A stretch of DNA of 64,000 bases from Rhizobium leguminosarum (GTDB taxonomy: Bacteria; Pseudomonadota; Alphaproteobacteria; Rhizobiales; Rhizobiaceae). The notes below the pieces were generated by a model that searched no databases, had not been told where the DNA came from, and worked only from the letters and a program-made list of their open reading frames with translations. Each line of letters opens with the position of its first letter. Positions within the stretch are counted from its first letter, which is position 1. Location of the stretch: positions 2,444,501 to 2,508,500 of the forward strand of contig NZ_JAGIOR010000001.1 in NCBI RefSeq assembly GCF_017876795.1, in the 5' to 3' direction. This document shows, in pieces, positions 1 to 9,121 of this stretch. A program made the position numbers and the translations under genes.

Positions 1-1
1 A

Positions 2-229
2 AAAAATCCGTCATGGACAAGCTACGAGAAGATCCGGGAAGTGATCGAGAAGCGTATGTTCTCGCAGGTAGAGGATCTTTTGCCGGTCATTTCCTTCGGA
101 TCGAAAAAGGATTCGGAAACAGAAAAGAAGCATAGCGAATTCGTCTCGCGCATGGCCGCGCGGGGTTACACGGAGAGGCAGGTTCGGCGCCTCGTCGAAT
201 GGTACATGCGCGTCAAACAGGCAAGTTAA
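2..229 (+). CDS. prkA: PrkA serine protein kinase, C-terminal end (partial)
   Basis: The open frame runs in from the left edge, so only the last 75 or so residues are present and the true start lies outside the window. The visible part (WTSYEKIREVIEKRMFS, later FGSKKDSETEKKH and a basic, Tyr/Trp-containing tail) matches the conserved end of PrkA/YeaG, a AAA+ family serine/threonine protein kinase. The assignment is strengthened by the two genes that follow within 12 bp and then with overlap: DUF444 and SpoVR. That trio is a conserved operon linked to stationary-phase and nitrogen-stress responses in proteobacteria. Nothing can be said about the kinase domain itself. The ATG at position 41 is internal. 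Confidence 0.9.
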   Translation, partial: KNPSWTSYEKIREVIEKRMFSQVEDLLPVISFGSKKDSETEKKHSEFVSRMAARGYTERQVRRLVEWYMRVKQAS

Positions 230-241
230 TGCGGAGCCAAT

Positions 242-1516
242 ATGCACATTGTCGACCGTCGGCTAAATCCGCGCGGTAAAAGTCTCGAAAATCGGCAACG
301 GTTTCTTCGGCGCATGAAAGGTGCCGTGCAGCAGGCGGTAAAGCGTTCTCTGCAAAACCGAAACATTCGCGATGTGCTCGACGGCGGTGAGATCAGCCTG
401 CCGATCGACGGAATGGCCGAACCGAGCCTTCGGAGGGGCGACGGCGGCACCGCCGATCACATCCTGCCGGGAAACAGAGCCTTCGTCGAAGGCGACATCA
501 TTCCGCGGCCGCCGGGCGGGAGGGGCGGAAAACCAAAAGATGCGGGCGAAGGCGATGGTGAGGACGGTTTCCGTTTCGTGCTGACCCGGGAGGAATTTCT
601 CGATGTATTTCTTGATGACCTGGAATTGCCCGACCTTGCCAAACGGCGCCTAGCCGAAACCGAAGAGGAAACGCCGGTGCGGGCCGGCTATTCCGTCTCC
701 GGATCGCCGTCCAATATTGCCGTCGGTCGTACGACGAGGCTTGCGATGATGCGCCGCGTCGCTCTTCACCGTCCGCGTCGCGAAGAGATCGAAGCCCTAC
801 AGCGACAGATCGAGGAATGCGAGGACGACGAGAGCCGACTGGCGCTTGAGGCAAAACTCAAATCCCTGACGGAAAAAAGCCGGCGCATTCCCTATATCGA
901 TCCGCTCGACGTGCGATATCGCCGTTTCGAGAACGAGCCGAAGCCTGTGGCCAAAGCCGTGATGTTCTGCCTTATGGACGTTTCCGGCTCCATGTCGGAA
1001 CACATGAAGGACCTTGCGAAGCGGTTCTACCTGCTGCTCTATCTTTTCCTGTCGAAGCGCTACAAGAAAGTGGAGATCGTCTTCATCCGCCATACCGACA
1101 AGGCCGAGGAAGTCGATGAGGAAACCTTCTTCTACGGTCCGGCGACCGGCGGCACGCTGGTATCCAGCGCGCTTGCAGCCATGCGGCGGATCATTGCGGC
1201 GCGTTTCGATCCGGCAGAGTGGAACATCTATGGCGCCCAGGCCTCGGACGGCGACAATGCCCATTCGGACGGAAACCTCAGCGGACAGCTGCTGCGCGAG
1301 ATTTTGCCGCTGTGCCAGTACTTTGCCTATATCGAGGTCGGCGAAGAAGGAGGCGACTCCTCGATATCCCGTTCACCGCTTTGGATGCTCTATGACGGGA
1401 TCCGTTCAGAGCTGCTGCCGCTTTCGATGCGCAAGGTCTGCCGGCGAGGCGAAATATTCCCTGTTTTCCACGAGCTCTTCCAGAAGCGTGATGCACAGTC
1501 GAGGGTGACGCCATGA
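242..1516 (+). CDS. yeaH: DUF444 / YeaH family protein with VWA-like domain
   Basis: 424 aa, 12 bp downstream of prkA and overlapping spoVR by 4 bp, so the genes are almost certainly co-transcribed. The N-terminal third is basic and Gly/Arg-rich (about residues 80-110). The C-terminal half carries a von Willebrand-factor-A-like segment with a MIDAS-type DVSGSM motif (about residue 247) followed by a long hydrophobic helix, and a downstream GGT/D-rich region. YeaH proteins are partners of the PrkA kinase; the biochemical role is not established. Length is usual for the family. The ATG start is the first one after the prkA stop. The gene symbol follows the E. coli name. Confidence 0.92.
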   Translation: MHIVDRRLNPRGKSLENRQRFLRRMKGAVQQAVKRSLQNRNIRDVLDGGEISLPIDGMAEPSLRRGDGGTADHILPGNRAFVEGDIIPRPPGGRGGKPKDAGEGDGEDGFRFVLTREEFLDVFLDDLELPDLAKRRLAETEEETPVRAGYSVSGSPSNIAVGRTTRLAMMRRVALHRPRREEIEALQRQIEECEDDESRLALEAKLKSLTEKSRRIPYIDPLDVRYRRFENEPKPVAKAVMFCLMDVSGSMSEHMKDLAKRFYLLLYLFLSKRYKKVEIVFIRHTDKAEEVDEETFFYGPATGGTLVSSALAAMRRIIAARFDPAEWNIYGAQASDGDNAHSDGNLSGQLLREILPLCQYFAYIEVGEEGGDSSISRSPLWMLYDGIRSELLPLSMRKVCRRGEIFPVFHELFQKRDAQSRVTP

Positions 1517-3063
1517 CCATGACGATGAGGCCAAGGGAGCGGCTGTTGTTCGAGGGCGCGGACTGGGATTTTTCAACGCTCCAGCGTATCCACGACGCCT
1601 GCGAGGAGATCGCGCTCGGCGAACTCGGCCTCGACGTCTATCCCAACCAGATCGAAGTCATCACCTCTGAACAGATGCTCGATGCCTATTCCTCGACAGG
1701 CATGCCGCTCTTTTATCGCCATTGGTCCTTCGGCAAGCACTTCGCGCATCACGAAGCCTTCTACCGCCGTGGCATGCGCGACCTCGCCTATGAGATCGTC
1801 ATCAACAGTTCTCCCTGCATTTCTTACCTGATGGAGGAGAACACGGCGACGATGCAGACGCTCGTCACGGCGCACGCGGCCTTCGGTCACAACCACTTCT
1901 TCAAGAACAATTACCTCTTCAAACTCTGGACCGATGCGGAAGGCATCCTCGATTACCTCGATTTCGCCAAGGGCTATATCACCCGCTGCGAAGAGCGTTA
2001 TGGCGAGACAGCCGTCGAGCGGACGCTCGATGCGGCGCATGCGCTGATGTCGCACGGGGTGCATCGATATGCGGGTAAGACCACCATCGACCTTCGCCAG
2101 GAGGAGAAGCGGCAGCAGGAGCGTCGCGCCCACGAGGAGCAGATGTTCAATGATCTGTGGCGAACGGTGCCCGTCGGCAGGGCCAAAAAGGCGAGCGACG
2201 GCGGTTTGGAAAAGCGCCGCGCCGCGCTTGGCCTTCCGCAGGACAACATCCTCTATTTTCTCGAGAAAACCGCGCCGCGGCTGCAGCCATGGCAGCGGGA
2301 GATCCTTCGCATCGTCCGGCATGTCGCACAATATTTCCATCCCCAGCGGCAGACCAGGGTGATGAACGAGGGAACCGCCACCTTCGTCCATTACCAGATC
2401 ATGAACCGGCTTCACGAGCGGGGGCAGATCAGCGACGGCAACTTCCTCGAATTCTTGAAGTCGCATTCCAATGTCGTGTTCCAGCCGAGCTACGACGACC
2501 GGCGGTTCTCGGGCTTCAACCCCTATGCGCTCGGTTTTGCGATGATGCAGGATATCGAGAGGATCGTCACGAAGCCGACGGAAGAAGACCGCGCATGGTT
2601 CCCCGATATATCAGGGCGAGGCGATGCGATGGCGGTGCTGCGCGACATCTGGGCCAATTACCGGGACGAGAGTTTTATCAGCCAATTCCTGAGCCCGAAC
2701 CTGATCCGCCAGTTGCGGCTGTTCCATCTCTACGATGATCCGGAACAGACCGAAGGGGTTCTGGTGTCGGCGATCCACAATGAGCGCGGATACCTGCGCA
2801 TCCGCCGCCAGCTGTCCCGCGAATACGATATCGGCTGGACCGATCCGTCAATCGATATCGTCGATGTCGACCTCGCCGGTGACCGCCGCCTGTTGCTGCA
2901 ACATATCATGATGAATGGCAGCTATCTTCAGGAAGCCGACACCAGGCTCGTCCTGCAACATCTCGCCGATCTCTGGGGCTACGACGTGTTGCTTCAGGAA
3001 ATCGATGACTCGAGCACCGTGGCCAGAGAACATTCAGCAAGCCCGCGCAAGATTGTGCAATAA
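1513..3063 (+). CDS. spoVR: SpoVR family protein
   Basis: 516 aa, the last gene of the prkA-yeaH-spoVR unit, with its ATG overlapping the stop of yeaH. It has the family hallmarks: an N-terminal LLFEGADWDF segment, a His-rich block (HWSFGKHFAHHEAFY, about residues 70-85; FGHNHFFKNNY, about 123-133) and the NEGTATFVHY motif (about 285-294) that could coordinate metal. Named for a Bacillus spore-cortex gene, but widespread in non-sporulating proteobacteria (YcgB in E. coli), where its role is unknown and linked to stress or stationary phase. Length is standard. No terminator is obvious before the next gene. Confidence 0.93.
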   Translation: MTMTMRPRERLLFEGADWDFSTLQRIHDACEEIALGELGLDVYPNQIEVITSEQMLDAYSSTGMPLFYRHWSFGKHFAHHEAFYRRGMRDLAYEIVINSSPCISYLMEENTATMQTLVTAHAAFGHNHFFKNNYLFKLWTDAEGILDYLDFAKGYITRCEERYGETAVERTLDAAHALMSHGVHRYAGKTTIDLRQEEKRQQERRAHEEQMFNDLWRTVPVGRAKKASDGGLEKRRAALGLPQDNILYFLEKTAPRLQPWQREILRIVRHVAQYFHPQRQTRVMNEGTATFVHYQIMNRLHERGQISDGNFLEFLKSHSNVVFQPSYDDRRFSGFNPYALGFAMMQDIERIVTKPTEEDRAWFPDISGRGDAMAVLRDIWANYRDESFISQFLSPNLIRQLRLFHLYDDPEQTEGVLVSAIHNERGYLRIRRQLSREYDIGWTDPSIDIVDVDLAGDRRLLLQHIMMNGSYLQEADTRLVLQHLADLWGYDVLLQEIDDSSTVAREHSASPRKIVQ

Positions 3064-3226
3064 TCAGCCGGTATGCTGAAGGGCGATCATGAGCAATTAT
3101 CGGTGGCGACAAACATAAAGCCTTAGTAGGTTACCGGCGTTGCAATCGCCCACTTGATCCCCTGTCGACCAGTTTCAGCCTTTGCAGCGATCTTTCCGGG
3201 GACGGATAGCGCGGAGACGAGAGACC

Positions 3227-4135
3227 ATGAGTGAAACGCGGCGCAAGCTGACGACGATCTTCTGTGCTGACGTACAGGACTATACCCGGCTGATGGGGGC
3301 TGACGAGGAGGGGACGCTTGCGGCGCTGAAGCGCTGCCGGGAAGCGATGGGGCGTCTGATCGAAAGCCATGGCGGCCGTGTCATCAATACCTGGGGCGAT
3401 GGGCTGATCGCCGATTTCCCGAGCGTAGTCGAGGCGGTGCGCGCGGCTGTCGACACCCAGAACGAACTTGCCGGCTTCAACGCCCGCCGCCCGACGGACG
3501 GGCGCATGCTGTTCCGCATCGGCATCAATCTCGGCGATGTGATCGTCGAGGGCGACGACATCTATGGCGACGGCGTCAATATTGCCGCGCGGCTGCAGGC
3601 CTCGGCTGCGGCCGGCGGCATCGTCATATCAAGTACCGTTTACGATCAGGTTCGCAACAAGGTCGCGGTCGGCTTCGAGTTTCTCGGGCCGCTGATGGTG
3701 AAGAACGTCGATGAAGGTGTGCCGAGCTACGCGGTGAAGATCGGCGATGCCAAGGGCGAGACGCCGCTTCGCGGACGATCCGGCCCCGCGCAGCCGCAGC
3801 CGGCGGCTGAGATCGCCGAGGTAGGACTGGCATCTGGCAGACGCAGGCTGTTCGGTGTGCTCGGCGTCATTGCCGTTGTCCTGATCGGCATCAATCTTTT
3901 ATCGTGGCAGGGTGTTTTCTGGGCGCGCTTTCCGGTGCTTGCGCTCGCCGTCGTCGCGGCGCTCGCCTGGAACCGCGACCAGACGCGGTTCAACCGCAGG
4001 ATCGCCTCGCTGGCGATCGTGGCGCTCGGCATTGCCGGCATCAACCTCTTCACCTGGACGGGGCAGTTCTGGGCGGTGTGGCCGATGCTGGGGATTGCGG
4101 CTGTGATGGGCCTGCGGTGGTCGATGCGCCGCTAA
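3227..4135 (+). CDS. Membrane-associated class III adenylate/guanylate cyclase
   Basis: 302 aa from the ATG at 3227, chosen over the upstream ATG at 3182 because GGAGA lies 9-10 nt before it and the extra residues are low-complexity basic. Residues 1-175 form a class III cyclase domain: TIFCADVQDYTRLM carries the first metal Asp, NTWGDGLIADF the second, and GDDIYGDGVNIAARLQ the C-terminal purine/transition-state region. After a Pro/Gly linker come four hydrophobic stretches (about residues 205-300) in two WSGF/LFTWTGQFW-type repeats, which should anchor the enzyme in the membrane by its C-terminus. Rhizobia carry many such cyclases. Product is cAMP or cGMP; which one cannot be read from the sequence. 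Confidence 0.85.
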   Translation: MSETRRKLTTIFCADVQDYTRLMGADEEGTLAALKRCREAMGRLIESHGGRVINTWGDGLIADFPSVVEAVRAAVDTQNELAGFNARRPTDGRMLFRIGINLGDVIVEGDDIYGDGVNIAARLQASAAAGGIVISSTVYDQVRNKVAVGFEFLGPLMVKNVDEGVPSYAVKIGDAKGETPLRGRSGPAQPQPAAEIAEVGLASGRRRLFGVLGVIAVVLIGINLLSWQGVFWARFPVLALAVVAALAWNRDQTRFNRRIASLAIVALGIAGINLFTWTGQFWAVWPMLGIAAVMGLRWSMRR

Positions 4136-4136
4136 A

Positions 4137-4236
4137 GCATGTCGCGCAAAAGTGTGTAGCGGTTTTGCGCTAACGACATGCGTAAAAACAAAGACCTAAA
4201 GCGCCAAGCGAATCTGAAAGATCGCGACGCGCTTTA
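4137..4236. repeat. Rhizobial palindromic intergenic repeat (RIME-like), copy 1
   Basis: Two adjacent imperfect hairpins starting right after the cyclase stop: GCATGTCGCGCAAAAG pairs with CTTTTGCGC-type sequence ending GACATGC, and CTAAAGCGC pairs with GCGCTTTAG. A reversed copy lies at 10165-10265 and a degenerate first half at about 21824. The rest of this gap (4237-4502) shows no gene; it should hold the promoter of the efflux operon. Confidence 0.75.
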
Positions 4237-4502
4237 GAAATCCAACCACATCGGCAGCGATTCTGTACGGCATCTCGCCCTACAATCGGCGGTGTCAAAG
4301 ACATGGCAAGGGCTTGTTCAAGCAAAAGTGAGCGGCCGGGTTATTTCCATTCTTTGCTGATATTACAAATCGGTAATGCCGGCTGCTTATGCTTGCCGGT
4401 AAGCTGTAAACGCGCGATATTGTCGCATCAGACGGAATCTTGATCCCGCAGCGCCTCTTTCGACCGACCCTGGTCCAACCTCGAGTCCCTCCGGAGACGT
4501 GA

Positions 4503-5699
4503 ATGGCTTTTTGGAAGCAGTTTGTACTTTCGCTCATCGTCATTGTTGCCGGCTTCGCCGCGTGGGTTTTCTTTGTGCCCGGTGCCGGCGATACGATGCG
4601 CGATGCAGGTATTCCAGACAGCATCGTTTCCAAGATCGCGCCAAAGGGGACGGCGGATGCCGACGCTCCCGCGCGGGCGCAAGGGCAGCAACGTGGCGAG
4701 GGACAGGGGCAGAACCGCCGAAATGGCGGGCGCAACAGCGCCATCCTCGTTGCGACACAGGCCGTCGTCCAGGGCGTCGTCAACGACCGGCTGAACGCCA
4801 TCGGCACAGGTGACGCGATCCGTTCGGTCGCGGTCACGCCCCAGGCATCGGGTACGATCCGCGAAATCCTCATCAAATCGGGCGACAGGGTGAAGGCCGG
4901 GCAGGTGCTCGCCACGCTCGACAGCGAGGAGCAGGTGATCGCGCGCGGCCAGGCTGATGTGGCAGTCAAGGCTGCCGTCGAGAAATCCAATCTCTATCAC
5001 AACATCAAGTCCAGCGTGTCGCGCATGGACGTGTTCGATTCCGAGATCGCCGAGCAGGGCGCGCGGCTGCAGCTGCAGGCCGCCGAACTCAACCTCGCCC
5101 GGCGCAACATTATTGCGCCGATCGACGGAATCGTCGGCATCGTGCCGGTCAACATCGGCGACAACGTCACGACAAGCATCCCGATCGTCACGCTCGACGA
5201 CCGGTCGGAAATCCTCGTCGACTTCTGGGTGCCGGAGCGCTTCGCCAACACGGTGTCGGTCGACCAGCCGGTCGAGGCGATGTCGGTGGCAAAGCCCGGA
5301 CAGGTATTTTCGGGCATGGTCGAGGCCGTCGACAACCGAATCGACGCGGCAAGCCGCACGCTTCGCCTGCGCGCCAAGATCGACAACAGTTCGGATGAGC
5401 TGCGCGCCGGCATGTCCTTCAGCGTCAGCATGAAATTTGCCGGCGACAAATATCCGGCAGTCGATCCCGTCTCGGTGCAGTGGGATTCGCAAGGCTCCTT
5501 CGTCTGGCAGGTCAACGACGACAAGTCGCGCAAGGTGCGGGTCAGTGTCGTGCAGCGCAATCCGGATCTGGTGCTCGTCAATGCCGATCTCAAAGATGGC
5601 GACCAGATCGTGACGCAGGGCCTGCAGCGGGTGCGTGAAGGCGGGGCGGTGCGTGTGAGCGCCGATGGCGCCGCGAATGCGGAGGTCGCCACCCAGTGA
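4503..5699 (+). CDS. RND efflux periplasmic adaptor (membrane fusion protein)
   Basis: 398 aa; start ATG preceded by GGAGA. An N-terminal membrane anchor (about residues 7-25) is followed by a Gln/Gly/Arg-rich linker (about 55-80). A biotinyl-lipoyl-like half (SGTIREILIKSGDRVKAGQVLATLDS, about 115-140), a short alpha-helical hairpin and the second lipoyl half (IIAPIDGIVGIVPVNIGDNV) follow, then beta-barrel and membrane-proximal domains. It joins an inner-membrane RND pump to an outer-membrane channel. The stop overlaps the start of the pump gene. No outer-membrane channel gene is nearby, so a TolC from elsewhere is presumably used. Confidence 0.93.
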   Translation: MAFWKQFVLSLIVIVAGFAAWVFFVPGAGDTMRDAGIPDSIVSKIAPKGTADADAPARAQGQQRGEGQGQNRRNGGRNSAILVATQAVVQGVVNDRLNAIGTGDAIRSVAVTPQASGTIREILIKSGDRVKAGQVLATLDSEEQVIARGQADVAVKAAVEKSNLYHNIKSSVSRMDVFDSEIAEQGARLQLQAAELNLARRNIIAPIDGIVGIVPVNIGDNVTTSIPIVTLDDRSEILVDFWVPERFANTVSVDQPVEAMSVAKPGQVFSGMVEAVDNRIDAASRTLRLRAKIDNSSDELRAGMSFSVSMKFAGDKYPAVDPVSVQWDSQGSFVWQVNDDKSRKVRVSVVQRNPDLVLVNADLKDGDQIVTQGLQRVREGGAVRVSADGAANAEVATQ

Positions 5700-8600
5700 G
5701 TGTGACCGAGATCCATCAGGACAGGCCGTCGGGCAAGCAGAGCTTTACCGCGCTTTTCGTTCGCCGGCCAATCCTGGCGCTGGTGTTCAACACGCTGATG
5801 GTCGTCGCCGGCCTTGCGGCCTACGTCGGCGTCGAGGTGCGTGAACTGCCGGATGTCGACCGTCCCGTCGTCACTGTGCGCACGACCTTCGACGGCGCAT
5901 CGCCGCAGACGATCGACCAGGAGCTGACCAAGGTGATCGAGGGCGCGGTGGCACGCGTCAGCGGTCTGAAATCGATCTCATCGACCTCTTCCTTCGGCCA
6001 GAGCCGGGTGACGCTCGAATTCTCCGATGCGATCGATCTCGCCGTCGCCGCCAACGACGTGCGCGACGCGATCGGCCGCATCACTCAGAACCTGCCTGAT
6101 GAGGCGGATGCGCCACAGATCGTCAAGGCGGATTCGGATTCCTCGGCGATCATGCGCCTTGCCGTCACCTCCACCAAGCTCAACATGGACGACCTGACAC
6201 AACTTGTCGAAAACGAGGTGGTCGATCGCCTCGCCTCAGTCGACGGCGTCGCCGACGTCGAGGAATATGGCGACCAGGAGAAGGTCTTCCGCGTCGATGT
6301 CGACCAGGGCGCGCTGGCGAGCCGGGGGCTCACCATCGGCGACCTGACGAAGGCGCTCGACAATGCCGCACTCGACGTGCCGGCGGGATCGCTGAAGAGC
6401 AATACGCAGGATATTGTGGTTCGCGCCACCGCCAACCTGCAGACGCCGGCAGATTTTTCCAAGGTCATGCTGCAGGACCGCGTCAGGCTTGGCGACGTCG
6501 CGACGGTGACGCTCGGGCCGCGAGACGGCGAAACAGCACTGCGCTCCAACGGCAAGCCGGGCATCGGTCTCGGCATCATCCGCCAGGCACAGTCGAACAC
6601 GCTGAACATCTCGACCGGCGTCAAGGCCGCCGTCGACCAACTGTCGAAGACGCTGCCGGAGGGCACGACGATCGCGATCACCAGCGACGACGCCGTCTTC
6701 ATCCAGGGTGCGATCCATGAGGTGGTGCTGGCGCTAGTGCTCGCCGCCGTCATCGTCACCGCTGTCATCTATCTCTTCCTGCGCGACTGGCGAGCGACGC
6801 TGATCCCGGCGGTCAGCATGCCGGTGGCGCTGATCGGCACGCTGGCGGCGATCTATATGGTCGGGTTCTCGATCAACATTCTGACGCTGCTCGCGATCGT
6901 GCTGGCGACCGGCCTCGTCGTCGACGACGCGATCGTGGTGCTTGAAAACATCGTGCGGCGGCGCGCCGAAGGCATGGGGCCGCGCGCGGCCGCGGTGCTT
7001 GGAACACGCGAGGTGTTCTTCGCTGTTATCGCGACGACCGCGACGCTCGCGGCCGTGTTCATCCCGCTATCCTTCTTGCCGGGACAGGTCGGCGGCCTCT
7101 TCCGTGAATTCGGCTTCGTGCTCGCCTTCTCTGTCGGGCTGTCGTCGATCGTGGCGCTGACGCTCTGCCCGATGCTTGCCTCGCGCATGCTGACCAAGCC
7201 GATGATCGAGGATCACGGGGCGCTCGGCCGTTTCGGCGGGGCGCTTGCCCGCCTCTACAAATGGGCACTGCACGGCTGCCTCAACGCCCCCTTCGTGGTC
7301 ATCCTGTTTTCGATAATGTTCGCCGGCGCGGCAGTCGTCGCCTTTTCCACTGTCAAGAGCGAGCTGACACCCGAAGAGGACCGGTCGATGGTGATGATGC
7401 GGCTGACGACGCCGCAGGGATCGAGCCTCGAATATACGCGCGACAAGATGCAGCTCGTCGAGGAATATCTGCAGCCGCTGGTCGATAACGGCGACATCCG
7501 CAACGTCTTCTCGATCTCCGGCCAGGGCGGTTCGCTGAACAGCGGCTTCATGGTGTTGACGCTCGCGCCCTGGGGAGAGCGCCATCGGACGCAGGCGGAA
7601 ATTGTCGCCGACATCAACCAGGCGGCATCACGGGTGCCGGCGCTGCGCGGCAACGCCATCTCCTCCAACAGCCTGCGCATGCGCGGCGCCGGCAGCGGCG
7701 TGCAGATGGCGTTGATCGGCAATGATCACGAGGCGCTGACGGCGGCGGCGGCCAAGCTGGTCCAGGCACTCGACGCTACCGGCCAGTACGATACGCCGCG
7801 CCTGACCAACGAGCCCAGCCAGGCGCAGGTGTCGGTGGCGATCGACCGCGAGCGCGCTTCCGATCTCGGCATCGACATAACCGGACTTTCGACGGCGATC
7901 CAGTCGCTGCTCGAAGGGCGCTCGGTGGTCGATGTCTTTGTCGACGGCGAATCCTATCCCGTGCTTCTGACGTCGACGACGCGGCCGATCGACGATCCGA
8001 CCGACCTCGAGAACGTGTTCCTGAAAACCGGCGACGGCAAGATCGTGCCGATGTCGGTCATTGCCACGATGAAGGAAGGTTCGGTTGCGCCGCAGCTCAA
8101 CCGCGAGCAGCAGTTGGCCTCGGTCGCGATCACCGCCGGCCTGAGAAACGGCATGTCGCTCGGCCATGCGGTCAAGCAGGTGACGCAGCTTGCGCAGCCG
8201 TTGCTGCCGGCTGGCGCACGCCTGCTGCCGCTCGCCGAAGCCGCGACGCTGGAAGAGAATTCAAGCGGCATGGCTCTGACCTTCGGCTTTGCCATCGTCA
8301 TCATCTTCCTGGTGCTGGCGGCGCAGTTCGAGAGCGTGCTCTCCTCGCTGATCATCATGTCGACGGTACCGCTCGGCCTTGCCTGCGCCGTTTTCGCGCT
8401 TGTTATCACCGGCTCCAGCCTCAACATCTACAGCCAGATCGGCCTGGTGCTGCTCGTCGGCGTCATGGCGAAGAACGGTATTCTGATCGTCGAATTCGCC
8501 AATCAGCTGCGTGACCGGGGCGAGGACGTGCGCTCGTCGATTGAGAAGGCCTGCGCGTTGCGCCTTCGCCCTGTCATGATGACGATGATCGCCACCATCC

Positions 8601-8851
8601 TCGGCGGCGTGCCGCTGGTCTTTGCCCATGGTGCGGGCGCCGAAGCGCGCGTCGCACTTGGCTGGGTGATCGTCGGTGGTCTCGGCTTCGCGACGCTGGT
8701 GACGCTGTTCATCACGCCGGTCGCCTATCTGCTGCTTGCCCGCTTCGCCAAGCCGCACGCTCATGAAGAAGCGCGCCTGCACGAGGAGATGGCGGTCGCC
8801 ACGCGGCCGCGCCCAGCACCCGACGAGGAGCAGCTTCAGGCCGCCGAGTAA
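5696..8851 (+). CDS. RND family efflux pump, inner-membrane transporter
   Basis: 1051 aa, translated from GTG at 5696 that overlaps the adaptor stop (GTGA), indicating translational coupling. AcrB-type architecture: TM1 near residues 30-45, a large porter domain, the TM2-TM7 block (about 340-560) with the GLVVDDAIVVLEN proton-relay motif on TM4, a second porter domain, then TM8-TM12 including GVMAKNGILIVEFANQLRDRG. It is a drug/proton antiporter of the hydrophobe/amphiphile efflux family; substrate unknown. A strong terminator follows, so the two genes form a self-contained operon. Confidence 0.95.
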   Translation: MSVTEIHQDRPSGKQSFTALFVRRPILALVFNTLMVVAGLAAYVGVEVRELPDVDRPVVTVRTTFDGASPQTIDQELTKVIEGAVARVSGLKSISSTSSFGQSRVTLEFSDAIDLAVAANDVRDAIGRITQNLPDEADAPQIVKADSDSSAIMRLAVTSTKLNMDDLTQLVENEVVDRLASVDGVADVEEYGDQEKVFRVDVDQGALASRGLTIGDLTKALDNAALDVPAGSLKSNTQDIVVRATANLQTPADFSKVMLQDRVRLGDVATVTLGPRDGETALRSNGKPGIGLGIIRQAQSNTLNISTGVKAAVDQLSKTLPEGTTIAITSDDAVFIQGAIHEVVLALVLAAVIVTAVIYLFLRDWRATLIPAVSMPVALIGTLAAIYMVGFSINILTLLAIVLATGLVVDDAIVVLENIVRRRAEGMGPRAAAVLGTREVFFAVIATTATLAAVFIPLSFLPGQVGGLFREFGFVLAFSVGLSSIVALTLCPMLASRMLTKPMIEDHGALGRFGGALARLYKWALHGCLNAPFVVILFSIMFAGAAVVAFSTVKSELTPEEDRSMVMMRLTTPQGSSLEYTRDKMQLVEEYLQPLVDNGDIRNVFSISGQGGSLNSGFMVLTLAPWGERHRTQAEIVADINQAASRVPALRGNAISSNSLRMRGAGSGVQMALIGNDHEALTAAAAKLVQALDATGQYDTPRLTNEPSQAQVSVAIDRERASDLGIDITGLSTAIQSLLEGRSVVDVFVDGESYPVLLTSTTRPIDDPTDLENVFLKTGDGKIVPMSVIATMKEGSVAPQLNREQQLASVAITAGLRNGMSLGHAVKQVTQLAQPLLPAGARLLPLAEAATLEENSSGMALTFGFAIVIIFLVLAAQFESVLSSLIIMSTVPLGLACAVFALVITGSSLNIYSQIGLVLLVGVMAKNGILIVEFANQLRDRGEDVRSSIEKACALRLRPVMMTMIATILGGVPLVFAHGAGAEARVALGWVIVGGLGFATLVTLFITPVAYLLLARFAKPHAHEEARLHEEMAVATRPRPAPDEEQLQAAE

Positions 8852-8869
8852 AGTTCACATCCGACTTAA

Positions 8870-8900
8870 GCGCCGCCGGATCCCGTCTGGCGGCGTTTTT
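8870..8900 (+). terminator. Rho-independent terminator after RND operon
   Basis: CGCCGCC and GGCGGCG arms with a short loop, followed by TTTTT; 19 bp after the pump stop codon. Confidence 0.85.
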
Positions 8901-9121
8901 ATGGGCTATGAACCTTACGAAATAAGATAAATTACTTCCGAAGTTTAGCCGTTTGTTAAGCATAAACGGCAATGATCGTTACCAGTAACCGGCTGGTCTT
9001 CTTCATTTCTTGAAGGCTGCAATTCGCTGGAGTTCCAGCGACCCGGGACATGAATGTCCGCGCGGCAACGGTTCATTTCTTGTGTGGTTTGCGTCTGTTT
9101 GCGTTTTGGAGTTTAGTTCCC

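Noticed and set aside
1573..2466. 297-aa open frame antisense to spoVR
   Set aside because: Lies wholly within a conserved gene on the other strand; no recognisable family.
4428..5492. 354-aa open frame antisense to the efflux adaptor
   Set aside because: His/Arg/Asp-rich composition and complete overlap with a recognised gene mark it as a shadow.
9050..9121. Upstream extension of the flagellin to ATG 9050
   Set aside because: The extra 24 residues do not resemble a flagellin N-terminus, and a well-spaced GGAG precedes the GTG at 9122.
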